A DNA stretch of 64,000 bases from Tyto alba. Lineage: Eukaryota > Chordata > Aves > Strigiformes > Tytonidae. Of this stretch, positions 1 to 12,720 are shown one piece after another. Position numbers and translations under genes: made by a program. The notes under the pieces are model-generated. The model saw only the letters and a list, made by a program, of their open reading frames with translations. It had not been told where the DNA came from and ran no database searches. The stretch lies in assembly GCF_018691265.1 (NCBI RefSeq), contig NW_024881300.1:5160046-5224045 (forward strand), in the 5' to 3' direction. How positions within the stretch are numbered: the stretch's first letter is position 1; every line of letters begins with the position of its first letter.

Positions 1-132
1 GTATTTAAAAGATGTGCGGACATGGCACTTAGGGACATGGTTTAGTGGTGGACCTGGCAGTGTCAGGTTTATGGTTGGACTTGATGATCTTAAGGGTCTT
101 TTCTAAACCAAATGCTTCTAAGATTCTATGAT
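1..132 (+). mobile_element. CR1: CR1 LINE, 3' end (truncated by window edge)
   Basis: The stretch reads as the 3' untranslated end of an avian chicken-repeat-1 (CR1) non-LTR retrotransposon. Recognisable pieces in order are GGACATGGTTTAGTGG near 33-48, a TTGGACTTGATGATCTTA-like segment near 74-91, a GGTCTTTTC-like segment near 95-103, and a tail unit ATTCTATG near 123-130. CR1 copies end in a few such 8-base units rather than poly(A). Only the last part of the element is visible, since the rest would lie to the left of the window. Several differences from the usual wording show it is an inactive, moderately old copy. This is the best single clue that the genome is avian. Confidence 0.92.
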
Positions 133-3100
133 CTTTTTAGTGTCTGATTTCACGACATCTGACAAAAGGCCCTAGAGGGGAGAAAATCGGGTCTGTGGAA
201 GTGGCACTTTCTCTTTGTGGGATGTGGATAGGGGAAACATCTGAGAGACAGGCAACCTGTTCTGCTCAGTCTGTTAGAGGATGTTTTTTGTTTTGATAAT
301 TTGCACTTCAGAATCCTGCTGAACACATGGGCTGTGCTTTGATATGTGTCATATTTTTCAGTTGTCTAAATGAGTTTCATGGTTGTTTGGCATCTGCATT
401 CTCTCATCTCTATATTAGTTTGTGATAAAGTGGTCTGAAAATATTTACATGGATTTGTTTAAAAAAAAAGCCCACCACTAAAACCAAGCCCAACAACAGC
501 AAAAAATGTAAAACATCCAGTGTCCTCTGGAGTGTAAAAAGAGAAATAGGAAATGCTGGTTGGGAAAGAACACAGATCAGCTAGCACGATAAAGCCATTG
601 CATGGGGGGCAAAACAGGAGCAGAGGGAAATGTGGAACAGAGAATGAGCAACAGTGGTGTAGGAAAATGAGGCTATCAGAAAGTATATCCTTGGTACATG
701 GTGCTATGAAAGAAGGAAGGAAAATGACAGAGCTGGAGTGAAATGGCAAAAAGAAAGAGAAGAGGAGCACAGGCTGTGTGAGTCTGCACATGAAACTCCT
801 GGCAGGGAGGACATAAAGAGAAGATATGTTGACATGGTTGCTGAGAACAGGAGTAATCACTGGTTATATATGCATTCTGTTATGAGGAGAAAAAATGTGA
901 AATTTTTTAAAAATAAAACTTTTTGATCTCAGACCCACTTTTTTAGTACAATAAATACAAAGAAGAGCTTTATCTATAAAAGTAGAATAATTATATTAAA
1001 AGGAAGTAGGGGCTTCCAAAGAAGAGAGAAGAACTCTTCCCAAAGTCAAAGACAGAGCCAAGAATAAAATGTATATCTCGAAGTTCAGGATGATAATTCT
1101 GAAAGGAAGTTTGAAGGCCATAATATGATGTAATCCCCTCCTCTATTTGTAACAAAGTCCCACTAGAGCCTCAGGTTGGTGTCTTGTGCCCCACCCCCTC
1201 CTTCACTGGCAGCTGTTTCAGGCTCTCACAGCTTTGCTGGTTAATGACCTTTTTGTAATTTCCAATTTCCTGGCATTTCTAATTGGTGATTTGTACTTGG
1301 TCCTTTCAATTAAGTGATTCTTTTTCCTCCCTAGAGCCTCATTCCTACTTACCCCTCCTTTCCCACTGGTACTTACAGACACTATCTGCTCTGCTTTGTT
1401 TTAGTAGCCTAAAAAAAAGCCAGCCTCCTTCTTCTCTGATTTTGGGCTCTTGATCTTCTTTAGCATTTTCTAGTTGGAGCCCATCTCTCCAGACCGTGAG
1501 TGACCATCTCAGCACTCAGTGTTGCTGATGAGGTTTTGTTGTGCCCTGTATATTGAGATCGGTACTTTGCTATCTCTGTCAGAGGTACCTTTGTTTTTAC
1601 AGTGTAGAATCATGTTTCTAATCTAGGGAACTCTTGTGCTGTTTTGTCTTTCACCTTGATGTGGTTAGCAGGAATGCTTATGCAAGCTATGATGTGCATA
1701 CACATCATAAAAGCTTTATAAAACTGTGTTCTTGATTCTTTTATGATCACGGTTAGATATGGTGGCTATAAATGCTTTCTAGAGTTATCAAACAAACACA
1801 AAGTGTTTCTGGTGCAAGGGTTTTCTCTGTATTATCACTGTAATTTTCCCAAGTTCAAGTTCATAGCTTGCAAATAATTTTGGGCTGTGGCTAAAGTGGC
1901 AGAAGCTGTATTCTGAGAACATAGTGAGTATGGAATTGATTTCAAATGAGGAAAACCTCTGATTGTGCTCTCAGGCTCTCTGTTGAAGTGAGATGTAATT
2001 TAGAATATGGTTTCATGTGCTTATGTTGCCCTGGACTGTGGTTAAGTACACAGTCATCTACAGTTATACTGGGACTTTGTTTTTCGTGTCTTCTGGGTGG
2101 AGTCTTGCAGGATTTCAGCTGAAGCCTCAGCCATAATGGGGCAAAGTGCTGGAAGCACTTTCTGTGCCTCTACATGCCATGCTTCAATTAAAATATTCTC
2201 AATTTTAACTTGTTCTTTTTGTATGTTTATTTTTCCTAGTGCTGCTTTCTTAACAAATAATTAATGGTTTTTCTTGTGTATATATCTCTTACCTATAATA
2301 TTTTGCAGCTGGCTCCAAGTTTACATGCATGTTCTCTATACTTTTATTTTTGTTGTTATTGACACAATTGAGCAAAACTGGGACCAAGGCAGAAATCTCC
2401 CAGGGATCAAACATAGCGCTAACCTGATAACCACTATCTTTTTTTCAGTCAGCTCAGTACCAACCTTGTATTATTTTATATCTGAGCTGTTTCCTGAACT
2501 TCTCTTGCAAGGCATTTTCAGAAGTGACTGCCAAAAGCTACGCTAAAGCCAGAGTGTCTGCATCTTGTTCTCCCCAGCATCTAAGAAGCTAGAGATCAGT
2601 CAAAGTAGTAAAAGTTTTGTAGCCTTATTGGTTCAAAATAGTTACACATAGCTTAGTATTTTGTCTCCTAACAGTGGCCACAAGCAGTTGAGAAGCAAGA
2701 CTAGGGCAGACATATGTTACATCCCCCTATATTCTCCAAAACTTTTCGGCTCAGGGAAGTCCCTGGCTAGACTCATGAGCTTCACGTGTGACCTCCTCCT
2801 CCTTCTACAGGAGTGGAACGTGGATCAGTCCCCATCCTCACTCTCTACTCTTAGTTCTGATAGGCCTCTAGCAAAACCCTTCATCTCTCTTGCGTGTCGT
2901 TGCTGCTGTTTTACTTTTAGCTGAGGATACTACCATTACACATAGCATTCAACATGTGGGCAAATCTTGAATTTTCTCTCATTTGCTAGTAATTCCTGAC
3001 ACTTGGTTTTCTTTTTTTCTGACTGCTACTGAGAACTGGGATGATGTCTTTGTGGATTTAACTATCATAACACCAGGTTCTCACTCTTGAGCAGTAGTAG

Positions 3101-3150
3101 TTAGATTAGTTTCATAGTGTTTGTTCTTGAGAGTCCCAAATTATTTAGTA
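133..3150. other. Non-coding DNA, no gene recognised
   Basis: This is AT-rich DNA without a supportable exon. The longest frame is 133 codons on the minus strand at 459-860, and it lies over a purine-rich plus strand (about 540-790), so it is a composition effect. An A/C-rich stretch at 461-506 is the only clear low-complexity tract of that polarity in the window. Pyrimidine-rich stretches occur near 1320-1500. I recognise no repeat between the CR1 tail and 3150. Confidence 0.6.
461..506. repeat. A/C low-complexity tract
   Basis: A run of nine A is followed by A/C-dominated sequence with almost no T. It has the complementary polarity to the eight T/G tracts found elsewhere. It could be a decayed poly(A)-type tail or simple-sequence expansion. 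No element is recognisable beside it. Confidence 0.6.
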
Positions 3151-3199
3151 GGTTTTTTTTGTTGTTTGTTTGTTTTTTGGTTTTTTTTTTTTTTTTTTT
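3151..3199. repeat. T/G low-complexity tract ending in 19 T
   Basis: The plus strand consists only of T and G over about 49 bases and ends with an uninterrupted T run at 3181-3199. Several short reading frames that cross it, rich in F, V and L, are artefacts of this tract. Confidence 0.85.
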
Positions 3200-4205
3200 A
3201 TTCCTCTTATTGCTTAGATGCTTAGAATGTTCATGTGATGGTTATAATATCAGACCTAGGCTGACTGATTTACAGTTTCCCAAGTCTTTCTTAAATATAG
3301 ATATAAATTTATTTACCTAGCCAATATTTAGTGGTTTACACAAAAAGCTTCAAAACATGAAATGAACACATATTCTGCCCAACATCTACCTGAGTATGCA
3401 GAGAGCCGGATATAGCTCCAATATGTGACCTGGTCTTACTAAGATCAGTATCAGGTCCCAAATGTGCACTCCTTTATTTCTTAAAATGAGAAGGTACCAT
3501 TTGGTGTGAAGGTCAAAGGAGGGGGAGAAATGTAGGGGAAATGAGGATAAAGTATGGCGAGATGGGAAAGTATGCATTGTTGCAGCACAGAAAGTATGCA
3601 AGTCTTGATGAATGGGCTAATTAGGATTTTGCATTTCCAATTTCTTGAAAGAAAAAAGTCTTGTTTTTCCTGTAGCTCCCCAAGACATTACTATATGTCA
3701 ATTAAGGGTTAAGGGTCACACACACACAAATACATACATGGGAAAAAAATGTATCTGCATTTTTAAGTGGATACACAAGGATATATGGTAAATAAAACAA
3801 TTAAAAAAAAATACTTCTTAGTACCGGATTGTCATTATCTTTGCAAGCTGCCTGACAAATTATCTTCATAACACAGCCAAGCAAGTATTAAAATTTAGAT
3901 CAAGAGGAGGAGGTATTGTATTGAAATTGTTGTTTGCTACGTGTGCTTGCATTCAAATTAAGCCCTCTAATACAATGACCAAATGAAATAAGCTTGGGTC
4001 AGTCACACAACTCCAGTATGTGTTTGAGCTGAAATACTGCACTTCATCTGCAGTGTAATTCCGTTTGTGCTATTACATAATTAAATTGAGACTTGAATCA
4101 CGCATTTTAAAAGATTATGTGACCATATGCAGCTTGAACAAGGGCCAACTTTTGAAATAGTGCTCTTCTCATGGTGCCTTTTTGTTAGGTTTATTGAGGG
4201 TTGGC
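3200..4205. other. Non-coding DNA with a short CA repeat
   Basis: No exon or interspersed repeat is recognised. A (CA)6 microsatellite lies at 3717-3728. The sequence around 3830-4090 is AT-rich and of even complexity, but nothing more can be said from one sequence. Confidence 0.55.
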
Positions 4206-4378
4206 TTTTTTTTGTTGTTTTTTTTTGGGGGGGGGGGGGGCTGGGGTGTGGTGTGTGTGTGTTTTGGGTCTTGTTTTTTGTTTGTTTGTTTGTTTTTTGT
4301 TTGTTTTTGTGTTTTGTTTGTGTTTTTGTTGTTTTTTTTTTTGTGTGTGTGTGTTTTTTTGTTTTGTTTTGTTTTTTT
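4206..4378. repeat. Long T/G simple-sequence tract with a 14-G run
   Basis: For about 173 bases the plus strand is almost purely T and G, with only two C (at 4241 and 4270). It contains an uninterrupted run of 14 G at 4227-4240, a TG dinucleotide stretch at 4246-4262, and (TTTG)n units around 4277-4296. The minus strand gives a lysine/threonine-rich frame and the plus strand a phenylalanine/valine/cysteine-rich frame; both are meaningless translations of simple sequence. The G run followed by further short G runs could form G-quadruplex or R-loop structures. Confidence 0.92.
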
Positions 4379-7191
4379 AAATCAGAACTGGATGCTGCCA
4401 ACAGTTAATGGATTGATATGATCTAAGCCTGGAATACTTCTTTATATAATTCAAAATCAGCTTTGGGAACAGAAAAACTCCTGTGAAGCCCAAAATGTGT
4501 AAAGCATGAAATAATGATGTCTCCACTCATATGAGAATGTAAACTAAAAGTGCAGAATGTGCTTTTATCAAATCATACTCTTAATTAGGTTTTAGCAGAA
4601 TGTGTTATAGTCATGGTTTTGTTGAATAATTTAATTATGAAACAGTGCACCTGATTTTCAAACTAAGCCAGATGATACTGCATGAAATAATCAGACAGCA
4701 TGAAAATCTGACTTCTACATACTTCTGTAAAGGCAAGTGCTTTTGGGGAAGAGAAAAATAATCCCCCCAAACAAAACAACCTCTTCTTCCCACTTCCCCC
4801 TTTACAAATAACTTTACCTTACAAACTTACTGGAGTGGCCTGGCAGGGTAAGTTGTGGCATCTGATATATGGGAAGCAAGCCTGGGACAACTGGAGATAG
4901 GTGGTGAAGTTAAACTCTTGCCACAAAAATTGTGATAGGGGAATTGTGGTTGATGGTGAAGATTTCATTGAATTCAGCTTATTTTTGTTAATTCACTGTC
5001 CTGAGTTCATGAGGTTTCAGTGCTACCTGATTTGAGCCTGACCTCTAGCCTATATATTGCTTATAACTCAAACCCTGAGCTCTTCCTGAAACCCAATCTG
5101 TCTGCAAACACAGTTTCTACAGACCTTTATCAAAATGAGAATTAAAAGTGGTGGTGTTTATGAGGCTTTTGAGATAGAGACTCAGTGAGGAGCTGGAGCA
5201 TATCACCCCACTATAATATGCTAACAGAAGTCAGTGTTGCTGAGCAAGTAAGGTGTATTAGATTTTGTTGTGGCCTTTTTTTTTTTTGGCTAGAGAATAC
5301 TTTCAGCCAGCTGTGTCTATTCCCCGGCATGGTCAGCTAGTACTGGGGTTTGTAATGCTTTAATATAACCAAAAATATATGCTCAAAGTCATGGGGCACA
5401 ATCAGGGTGGAAGACGTGATACTACAGCTTCTGGGAGCAAGGAATCTTGCTTTGGATTTCCAATACCACTGGGTCCATTGAATACTGAGAGCATTAACAG
5501 TTTAACAACTTGCAACTTGATGAATATAAAAATGAAAAATTTAAAGAAAGTAGCTTCTATTCTGCATTTTATTTTTACTATAAGTATTACCCTAAATTTG
5601 CACAGTTTCATACAATAGCATTTGACCAGATCCTGAGAAGGATTAGAGACAGTACTTGGGCAGGGGAGGAACTACATTTCTTTGTGGAGCTGATTATTTT
5701 TGACCCTGTAATATCATAGTGAGCTCAATCACACTTATGGAAGTGTCTTTTATTAATCTCCCATGTCCTGCATATGTATGCTGTAGACTTTGACCAATTA
5801 TGTCATTCCACCTTCCAGGATGCTGTCTTATTTTATGTAGAAATGCATTACTATTGGAGGGTTGTATGCCTAGTTTAAATACTTCAAAGTTTCTTAGAAT
5901 GAAAGTAATGCATAAGCAAAACAGTGCAATGTATTATATTCTTAATTTCAAGAAATGTGATTGTTACCAGTATGTTGGTAAGAAGCAAGGTGTCCACTGT
6001 TCAGAGAAATCTTGGATTTGAAGGTGGCCTTAGTTGAACTGTACAAAAATGGAATTCCACAGTTCCTCTATTTATTGCCTGTAACACTGCTTAATTTAAA
6101 GACCCTCACAATGTGTTTTATAGGATTTATGTTTATTTTAAATACAGGGGCAGCTCTGTGTGTTGTGGTATCCAAGCTAGCTAGGTAACGTTTGTCCTTG
6201 TCTTAATGAAAGCACTCTAATGAAGGAAATAGCTCTTCCCATGGGTGCAGTGCAATCCCAAAGGGAACAAAATGGCCTGGTGGTCATGCCATGTCATGTG
6301 GGAGCATGCACAAGGGGACCAGGAGCCCCGGGTATGGTGTGCTTTGCTCTCACACCCACGTTAGGAGTAGCAAACTGAAGAGTCTTGTCCTGGATTCTTT
6401 CTAGATGAGTTTAGGAGCTTCCCTGAGGTATTTATTTAAGGAATTAAATTTCCTTGATACTTTCTCTAATCAATTGAGAAGATCAGGCCTGACTTCAGGA
6501 AGGGTATGGGGTCTAACCTTGGGGCGACAGAATCATCCTCTGGGCCCATCCCTTTTGCTCCCTTTGATGTCCAGAAGAGCTGCCCCACTGAATCACCGTG
6601 GCTCCATGCGTGAAGTTAGATGGGGAGGTATCCCCTGTGCAAGGGGAGGTTTCCATGATGGTCAAGGATGTTTGAGTTTGAGGCAGAAAGTGAAACATAC
6701 CTTTCCCTGTCCTTGTTTTAATGAGAGACCTCGTTTCTTGGTACAGTCTCATTTTGTCATGCATTAAATTCTTGATCTGGTTTTCCTGTTTTTATTAATT
6801 TAGAGTTCTAGGAGAAGATTGCTACTTTCTTGTAGCAAAGCAATCACCTTTTTGGGGAAAGCTAAGTGTGGCCAGTGTGTCAACCTCAGAAATCCTGTGG
6901 TGATATAGGGAATGGTTTAATCTAAGTGGCAAAGTTCTCCTCAAAAGCTGCTGTAAATTCCTGTTTGTTGAAGGTCTGCTGGTGAACTTGTTTACTTTTA
7001 GAATGAAAAACAGATTTGAGAAACATTGAATAGTATAAGCATCAATCTTTGGTCTTAGCATCTGGAGACTTCAGTGCTATTATTATTGTCTATTTTAGTT
7101 ATGTACATTTTGCAGTGGTGGTGTTCCTTGAAAAATATTTTATCCTTGATTTGTTATAGTCTGCATTTGGAAGAAAGAGTTAAGAAATAAC
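4379..7191. other. Non-coding DNA, no gene recognised
   Basis: No supportable exon, RNA gene or repeat family was seen. The longest frames (120 codons at 6405-6767 plus, 83 codons at 6513-6764 minus) overlap each other in a slightly GC-richer patch and contain no recognisable motif. A T run lies at about 5278-5289. The rest is ordinary AT-rich unique sequence. Confidence 0.55.
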
Positions 7192-7208
7192 TTTTTTTTT
7201 TTTTTTTT
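7192..7208. repeat. Poly(T) run, 17 bases
   Basis: Uninterrupted T run on the plus strand. No retroposed sequence is recognisable on either side, so it is listed as a homopolymer and not as a retrocopy tail. Confidence 0.9.
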
Positions 7209-9639
7209 CCCGTTTGAGTGAATGTTAGAAATGCAGCAAGGTGGCTAAAAATCATTTCACGTGCTTAGTATACCGATCCATGGATGGCAGTGGGGTGTGC
7301 ACAAGAGTAGTAGATATTATTGCAAGGCTGGGGTCTCCTCCCAGATTCCACTGAAACTTTAGCTTTTCTACCACTTTTATATGGATTTGTTTCCGTAATT
7401 TGATTTCAACAAATTTAGGTGAGTGATTACTATTACTGCTTATAGCTTAAAACTCTTCCAGTGGATGTTTTTTAAAGTGACTACAGATTCTGATGAGCCA
7501 TTCAGCACAATGCAGAAGGAATGATATGTTCATGAATAAAACAAGACAGCATACCACTGAAAATTTGAAAATATTTGGTGTAGTTATATATTTAATCTTA
7601 CTACAGGAAAAGTAAGAAGCCTTCATTGTTATGGCTGGAATGAGTATTAATTTACTTTTACATATAAGTAAAAAGCTTTCCACTACTGAGTGTATAGACA
7701 AGGTGAACTATTTGCATTCTAGGACTTCAAATTGGCATCACCGATTGATTATCATGTTGCTTTCCAGAGCATCAATACTCGCTAAACCTGGGACCCAGCC
7801 GATACTGTAGATAATGCAATAGCACGGGCTGAGTTCACAGCTCCCAGGTTTTGCTGCAGGTCCTTCATTAGACTGCATAAAACTTCTAGCCTCAGAAGAT
7901 AAGGCAAATGATGAGGCAGTTGAAATTGAATTGCTAATGGTTTTCCTAAAAAGACATATCCCAAATAAATCAAAATTCTGTGCTATTATACTTGCTACAG
8001 ATACTACAAGCCTGCATTTATTCTTAATTCACCTGTCCTTTCTCTCCTGAGCAGTACTGGTCAAAAAAAGTCTCCTAACTTAAAATGCTTTGCTTATTCC
8101 TAGAATTCCATCCTGTTCTGGTTCAGCTGTTGGTTTGTGTGTTGTTTCTGCTTAATCTGGAACAACAACAACAAAAAAAGTCCAGTTACATTTTCATTAT
8201 CTTTTTCAAGGTTGTTCTTGTGTACATATGATTGTGTTAAGCATCTTATAAACTGGTGCAGCTGTGTTGTACTCTAGATTATTCTGAAAGATTCACAGCT
8301 GCATTTTCAACATTTTTGCATCACATGAAATACAGAAAACCACCCCATTTTTCCAAGCTTTGGTTGGTCTAGTTAGGTTTCAGAGGTTTATCTAGTCATT
8401 ATTGGTCTTTAAATACAGTCATCATCATAAACGCCCCTCTGTTTCAGTTTACTCTGCAGAGGTCAAAAGATGAGGTTGGTTTATGAGCTTATTCTGCCAT
8501 GTGTCACTATCGGCAGCACAATAGAACAGCAGGATGGAGAGGCAGCTCTCACCTCTCCATTTATTACTCTTGTCAACTTGGAAAGGATTTTTTACCTTGT
8601 GAAAGGCCCATCAGCAATGAATCAGTGAAGTGAAGACGACAGTTGATTTGTGAATTCAGATTATATAAAGTGACTAGGCTTCAGTGGACTGTGTAGATAA
8701 AGCAACTGTCATGATAAGGTGGCATGTGCAATTCCACAAAACCAAATTTATTGCACATTTGAGGAAATCATCCTATTTTAAAATGCCATAAATTTGAAAT
8801 TGAATATAAGTTATACCCTTGAATTTTGATTTATATTTTGAATATTTTTAATGTGATGCTAAGTAGCATAAATTCAATGCTAGAAGTTTATGCATTCCTT
8901 TTTTAAGGGTCATTTTGACTTTTCTTCTGAATATGTTATCACATTCCTGATATTTTATTCCAAGCAGAAAAATAATTTTATTTGATATTTAAACTTAATA
9001 AACATCAGTAAATATCAAACTATGATGGCTAGAATAAGACAGGCAAAGTTTATGGAGAAAGGAAGGAGGAAACAATTTTCCTCCTATAGACACACACGCA
9101 CTTATTAGTAGCAAATGCCTTGTTTTTTGTCAACATGTGTTTCCAGATCATTAGCGATATAAATGCCTCTCAGGTGTTTAAGAGAGGAAAGTGAGGCCTC
9201 ACAGTACTCGTTCATTTGATGTTTTCTGTGGTGCCGATCCTTAGCATTCATAAGGCTTTCCTTTGCTTACAATTGCGGATTCCTTCAGCACTCCCACTCT
9301 CTAAACTCTGTTGGGATTTGGGAGTGGCATCTCATGCTCCACATCATGAGACTTTTTAGTGCTGTTGCAAAACTCAGAGGTTTTGTAGAACAATGTTTTG
9401 TTTGGGGTGGAATGTATGTATAGACCCATGTAGCTTGATGCCACTTAAAGGAGAAAAGGTCCTGGCACAACACGTAAGAAAATATTGTGAATAACTGTCC
9501 TCTTCTTGGTGGATAGACAAAGTACTGTGGAATATCCATTACCCGTTTTAAGAGCTGCCAAATACTATAGGATTAGGCGAGGAATAAGCAGTCTTTTCAA
9601 AATATTTCATGACAGCTTTACATTAAAAAGAGTTTTAGG
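7209..9639. other. Non-coding DNA, no gene recognised
   Basis: AT-rich unique sequence. Frames reach only 84 codons and have no recognisable domains. A short (CAA)n stretch is near 8162-8173. The most AT-rich part is about 8740-9010, with several TTTAAA and AATATT-like words but no clear structure. Confidence 0.55.
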
Positions 9640-10036
9640 TTAAGAACATAACACCTGCTGGACTGGATCAGATTTGGATGGTCTTTCTGACATTGGTCTG
9701 CACCAGATGTTTACAGAAAGGTGCAAAGAAACCTATAATGGATGGCTATGGAAAAAGAGTCAGTTGGGGAATTTCTCCCTAAATCAATGCATCTAGCAAT
9801 TGGCTTATGCCCTCAAGCTTGAGTTTTAGTATAATTCATAAATGTCTTTTTCCTTTCTGGTATAACTGTGGATGTTCTTATTATTCACGTAAATGTCTAA
9901 GCCTTTTTGAATCCTATTAAGCTATTGGCTTTAATAAGATCTTGTGACAATGAGTTCCACATGTAAATTTGGTAGTATATAAAAAGTACATTTCAGTATA
10001 GATTTGCTGCCTTTAATTTCACTGAGCACTTTTTTC
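9640..10036 (+). mobile_element. Ancient sauropsid interspersed repeat
   Basis: I recognise this block from memory as a degenerate copy of an old repeat common in turtle, crocodilian and bird genomes; its database name is not certain to me. Ordered landmarks include ACTGGATCAGA near 9662, TGCACCAGATG near 9699, TTGGCTTATGCCCTCAAGC near 9800, a TGTGGATGTTCTTATTATTC segment near 9867, TGAATCCTATTAAGCT near 9908, and CAATGAGTTCCACATG near 9948. The order and spacing match the remembered consensus over roughly 400 bases. That consensus is probably the tail of a CR1/L3-type LINE or a SINE built on one. The divergence is high, so it is an old insertion. Confidence 0.72.
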
Positions 10037-12179
10037 AAAGGTTGGAGCTTTTAAAAAGCCAAACCCTCAGAAGGCGCACACAGCTACAATAATGACTTTA
10101 ATATGTTTCATTATTTATTTTTCTTCTTGCTTTAAAGTCACGAAACAAGGAAGTTCACAGGGTCTACAGGCCATCTTAAGACAGACCCTTATTCTCTTAC
10201 AACACATCTGGGCCTATAATGTCACTTCAGAGAGACGCCTCCTCTCATATCCCAGTCCTGCAGAGTTTAGCAGAGAGTTTCTGCCTTAGCTCTGCCTGTT
10301 TTGTTGATTATTAAATTTTAGGTTTCAGCCTGGACTTTAGAAAGCAGCATACTTCAAAGAATCATTGGTTTGCATAAGCGTCCACATGTTTGGACACTTA
10401 CCAAACATATGGGTTTCTCTGAATCGCCTCTGCCCATAAAATAAGATGGACATCTTGAGCAATCAGATTTTTCCTCTGATATTCTTAATATCAGCAAGTT
10501 ATAATCTTTAGGTAAATGTGAACAAAGATTAGTTTAAGAGTGGGTGTTGTTTACCTGACAGCTTATTTGAAAGAGGTTTTTATTTAATTGCTAGATTGGC
10601 CCCTTACAGGTTAACTATGTCTATACTGGCAAGGATACGACTTGTTATATTCTATTTTTGTATCATTTGGATGGTGAACTAATGCATGTGAATCTGAAAA
10701 TGAGTGCTTTGGAAAGAACTTCTCAGGAGCTATTGCAGCCAGAAATCCCTCCTGGCATGCACCGGGTCAACATTTCCTAAGTATGTTCTAGGCAGATCCG
10801 GGGCTCTCTGATGTGGTGCAGACTTCTGACCTTTCAAACAAGGCACTGCTTCCACAGGTTTCCAGGCTCCAGATGGCAATAAAACCTGGGGTAAAATTCT
10901 ACCTCTAGAGTTTAATGGGAACATTTAAACCACCTTCTAATTTCTCCGTGGTACCTATGAAAGCATTTAGAAAAAGACCACAGTTCTCTGAAGTCTCTCT
11001 AGTTTGCGGCCCTTTTCCTTGCGTGGTATCACCAGCTGGCAGAGATGAGTGCATCTCCCGTGGCTGGCATTTTGGTTGCATTCATATCCAGGATGGATGC
11101 TCCCTTCAGCATCCCCATGCTCCAAATGTAACTGCACGTGCTGGAGAACTGCAGCACAGGAACAGAAGTATGGGTTAGGAGACTGATCTGGAAAGAAGCT
11201 TCAAATGCTAGAATAATGACCCTAATAAACCACAGGACTACGAGTTTTCTGTTACTGAAGAGGCAAGGACACAATTGAACTGGAAAGGAGGAATGTAGAA
11301 TGAGTTAGAATCCCTAATACTAGATCAAGGAGTTTCAGGTTATCTGAAAATAACAAATCTGTACATCAGATTAGTCTGAATTCTGTTGCACGGGTTGCTT
11401 ACTATATTTGCTAGGCTGTAATGAGTACCAGAGAGACTATCATTTGCATGGTTTTGAAAAGCAAAAAGTACAAGATTAATAGAGATCTTTGTACGAACTG
11501 TTGTGAGAATTTGGAAATCTACAAAGCAAGTCAGCTCTTTTTACTAGTTTTCACCGTCTTAAAACTAAATGGTATTTATGAGAAGGGAAAGAGGAAAGAC
11601 GGAGAAGACCAGTCTGCTTTGTGAAGGGTAGTCCATAAACTCAAAGCGTCCAAGGGTACAAGTACCGTAAAGAGCCCGGCATCCTTCCATGTCTGTTACT
11701 TGTGGTTGTAGCGCTTGGGTTCTCTTGCTCCCAAACACAACGGCTACTGCACTGTGCACCATACAAGGTCCACAAAGCTGCTCTTTGCCCCCAGAGGTTT
11801 ACAGCTGGAATGGCACGGAAGCAGCATGGGGAGGCAAGAAAAATGCAACTATTGGTCAGGCTAAAAAGCTGGAAAGTAATTTTTCTCTTCCTGTTGGCAT
11901 TTTGACAAATTACTTCACAAAAATCTTTGTTTCTTCAAACAAAGGGTGTCTTTTTTTCCTTTCCTTTCCTTTAAATCTCTTCTTGTGTTAGAACTGCTCT
12001 TCGGCTGAAATGCAGTCCTGTGCTGAAGAGGATCGATAGGGCAGCAGGCTGGATGTTGCCACTAGAATGTAGGTAAATGAGAAAACACTTGTGCTTCTCT
12101 TTTTTAGGGGCTGGCAGCTTTGTAAACTAGCTTTCATGTGAATATCAGAAACTTTATTGCCTTGACTTAGGTGACCTCA
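10037..12179. other. Non-coding DNA, no gene recognised
   Basis: No exon or repeat family is supported. Frames up to 100 codons (11689-11991 plus) overlap others in different frames and lack motifs. A pyrimidine pentanucleotide stretch near 11951-11972 is listed separately. The patch at 11000-11160 is somewhat GC-richer than its surroundings but has few CpG. Confidence 0.55.
11951..11972. repeat. (TTTCC)n pyrimidine microsatellite
   Basis: A T run passes into about three TTTCC units, so the stretch is a pure pyrimidine tract on the plus strand. It is a minor microsatellite with possible triplex-forming (mirror) character. Confidence 0.8.
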
Positions 12180-12720
12180 TCTACTAGAATGAAGTCATTC
12201 ATCGAGCCAAGAAAGACAAACCTTCGTTCCAGAGAATTAATCAAGTCCATCAAGTGCTCTGCTTACATCTTATCTCCAGCCAGTGAGAGAGCAAGCAGTT
12301 AAAAACTTGACAGCCACCAGATAGCCTCCTGTTCTTCATGTTATGCTAACATCAAAAAGGAGCAAAGAGGCTTCCAAAAGCTCAAACTTGCTACTGGATA
12401 AGCACAGCTTGACATAATTTCTGACTTGGGGATTACATTGTTTCAAATCAAGGTATTTCTTGGAGAACAAAAACATGGCATTCCAGTGAACTTTAGCTTT
12501 TTTAAAAAAAAACTATTAACTCTGCCAGATAGGAATGCTGAGCACATAATTGCTCACCCTGCCTTTTCATCCCAAGCTATCGCAGAACCCATAAACATTC
12601 CAATTAGGCAGCCAATTAAAATGAGAAAGAGCCCTCCTGAATTATACAGCAGTTGGAGGCTGTTCTGCCTTTCTAGTTGTCAGCCAGTGAAAGGTTTTTA
12701 TTGCATTTGAACTGAAGGAG
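12180..12720. promoter_or_regulatory. Candidate conserved non-coding element
   Basis: This block has the texture of vertebrate conserved non-coding sequence: even complexity, moderate GC, and packed homeodomain-type words such as CCAATTAGG, CCAATTAAAAT, CATAATTG and TTAATCAAG. No reading frame is maintained; the 94-codon plus frame at 12426-12710 crosses an A run and has no motif. Conservation cannot be judged from one genome, so the call rests on composition and motif content only. Confidence 0.28.

Noticed and set aside
4081..4408. Lysine/threonine-rich and phenylalanine/valine-rich frames
   Set aside because: They are translations of a T/G simple-sequence tract.
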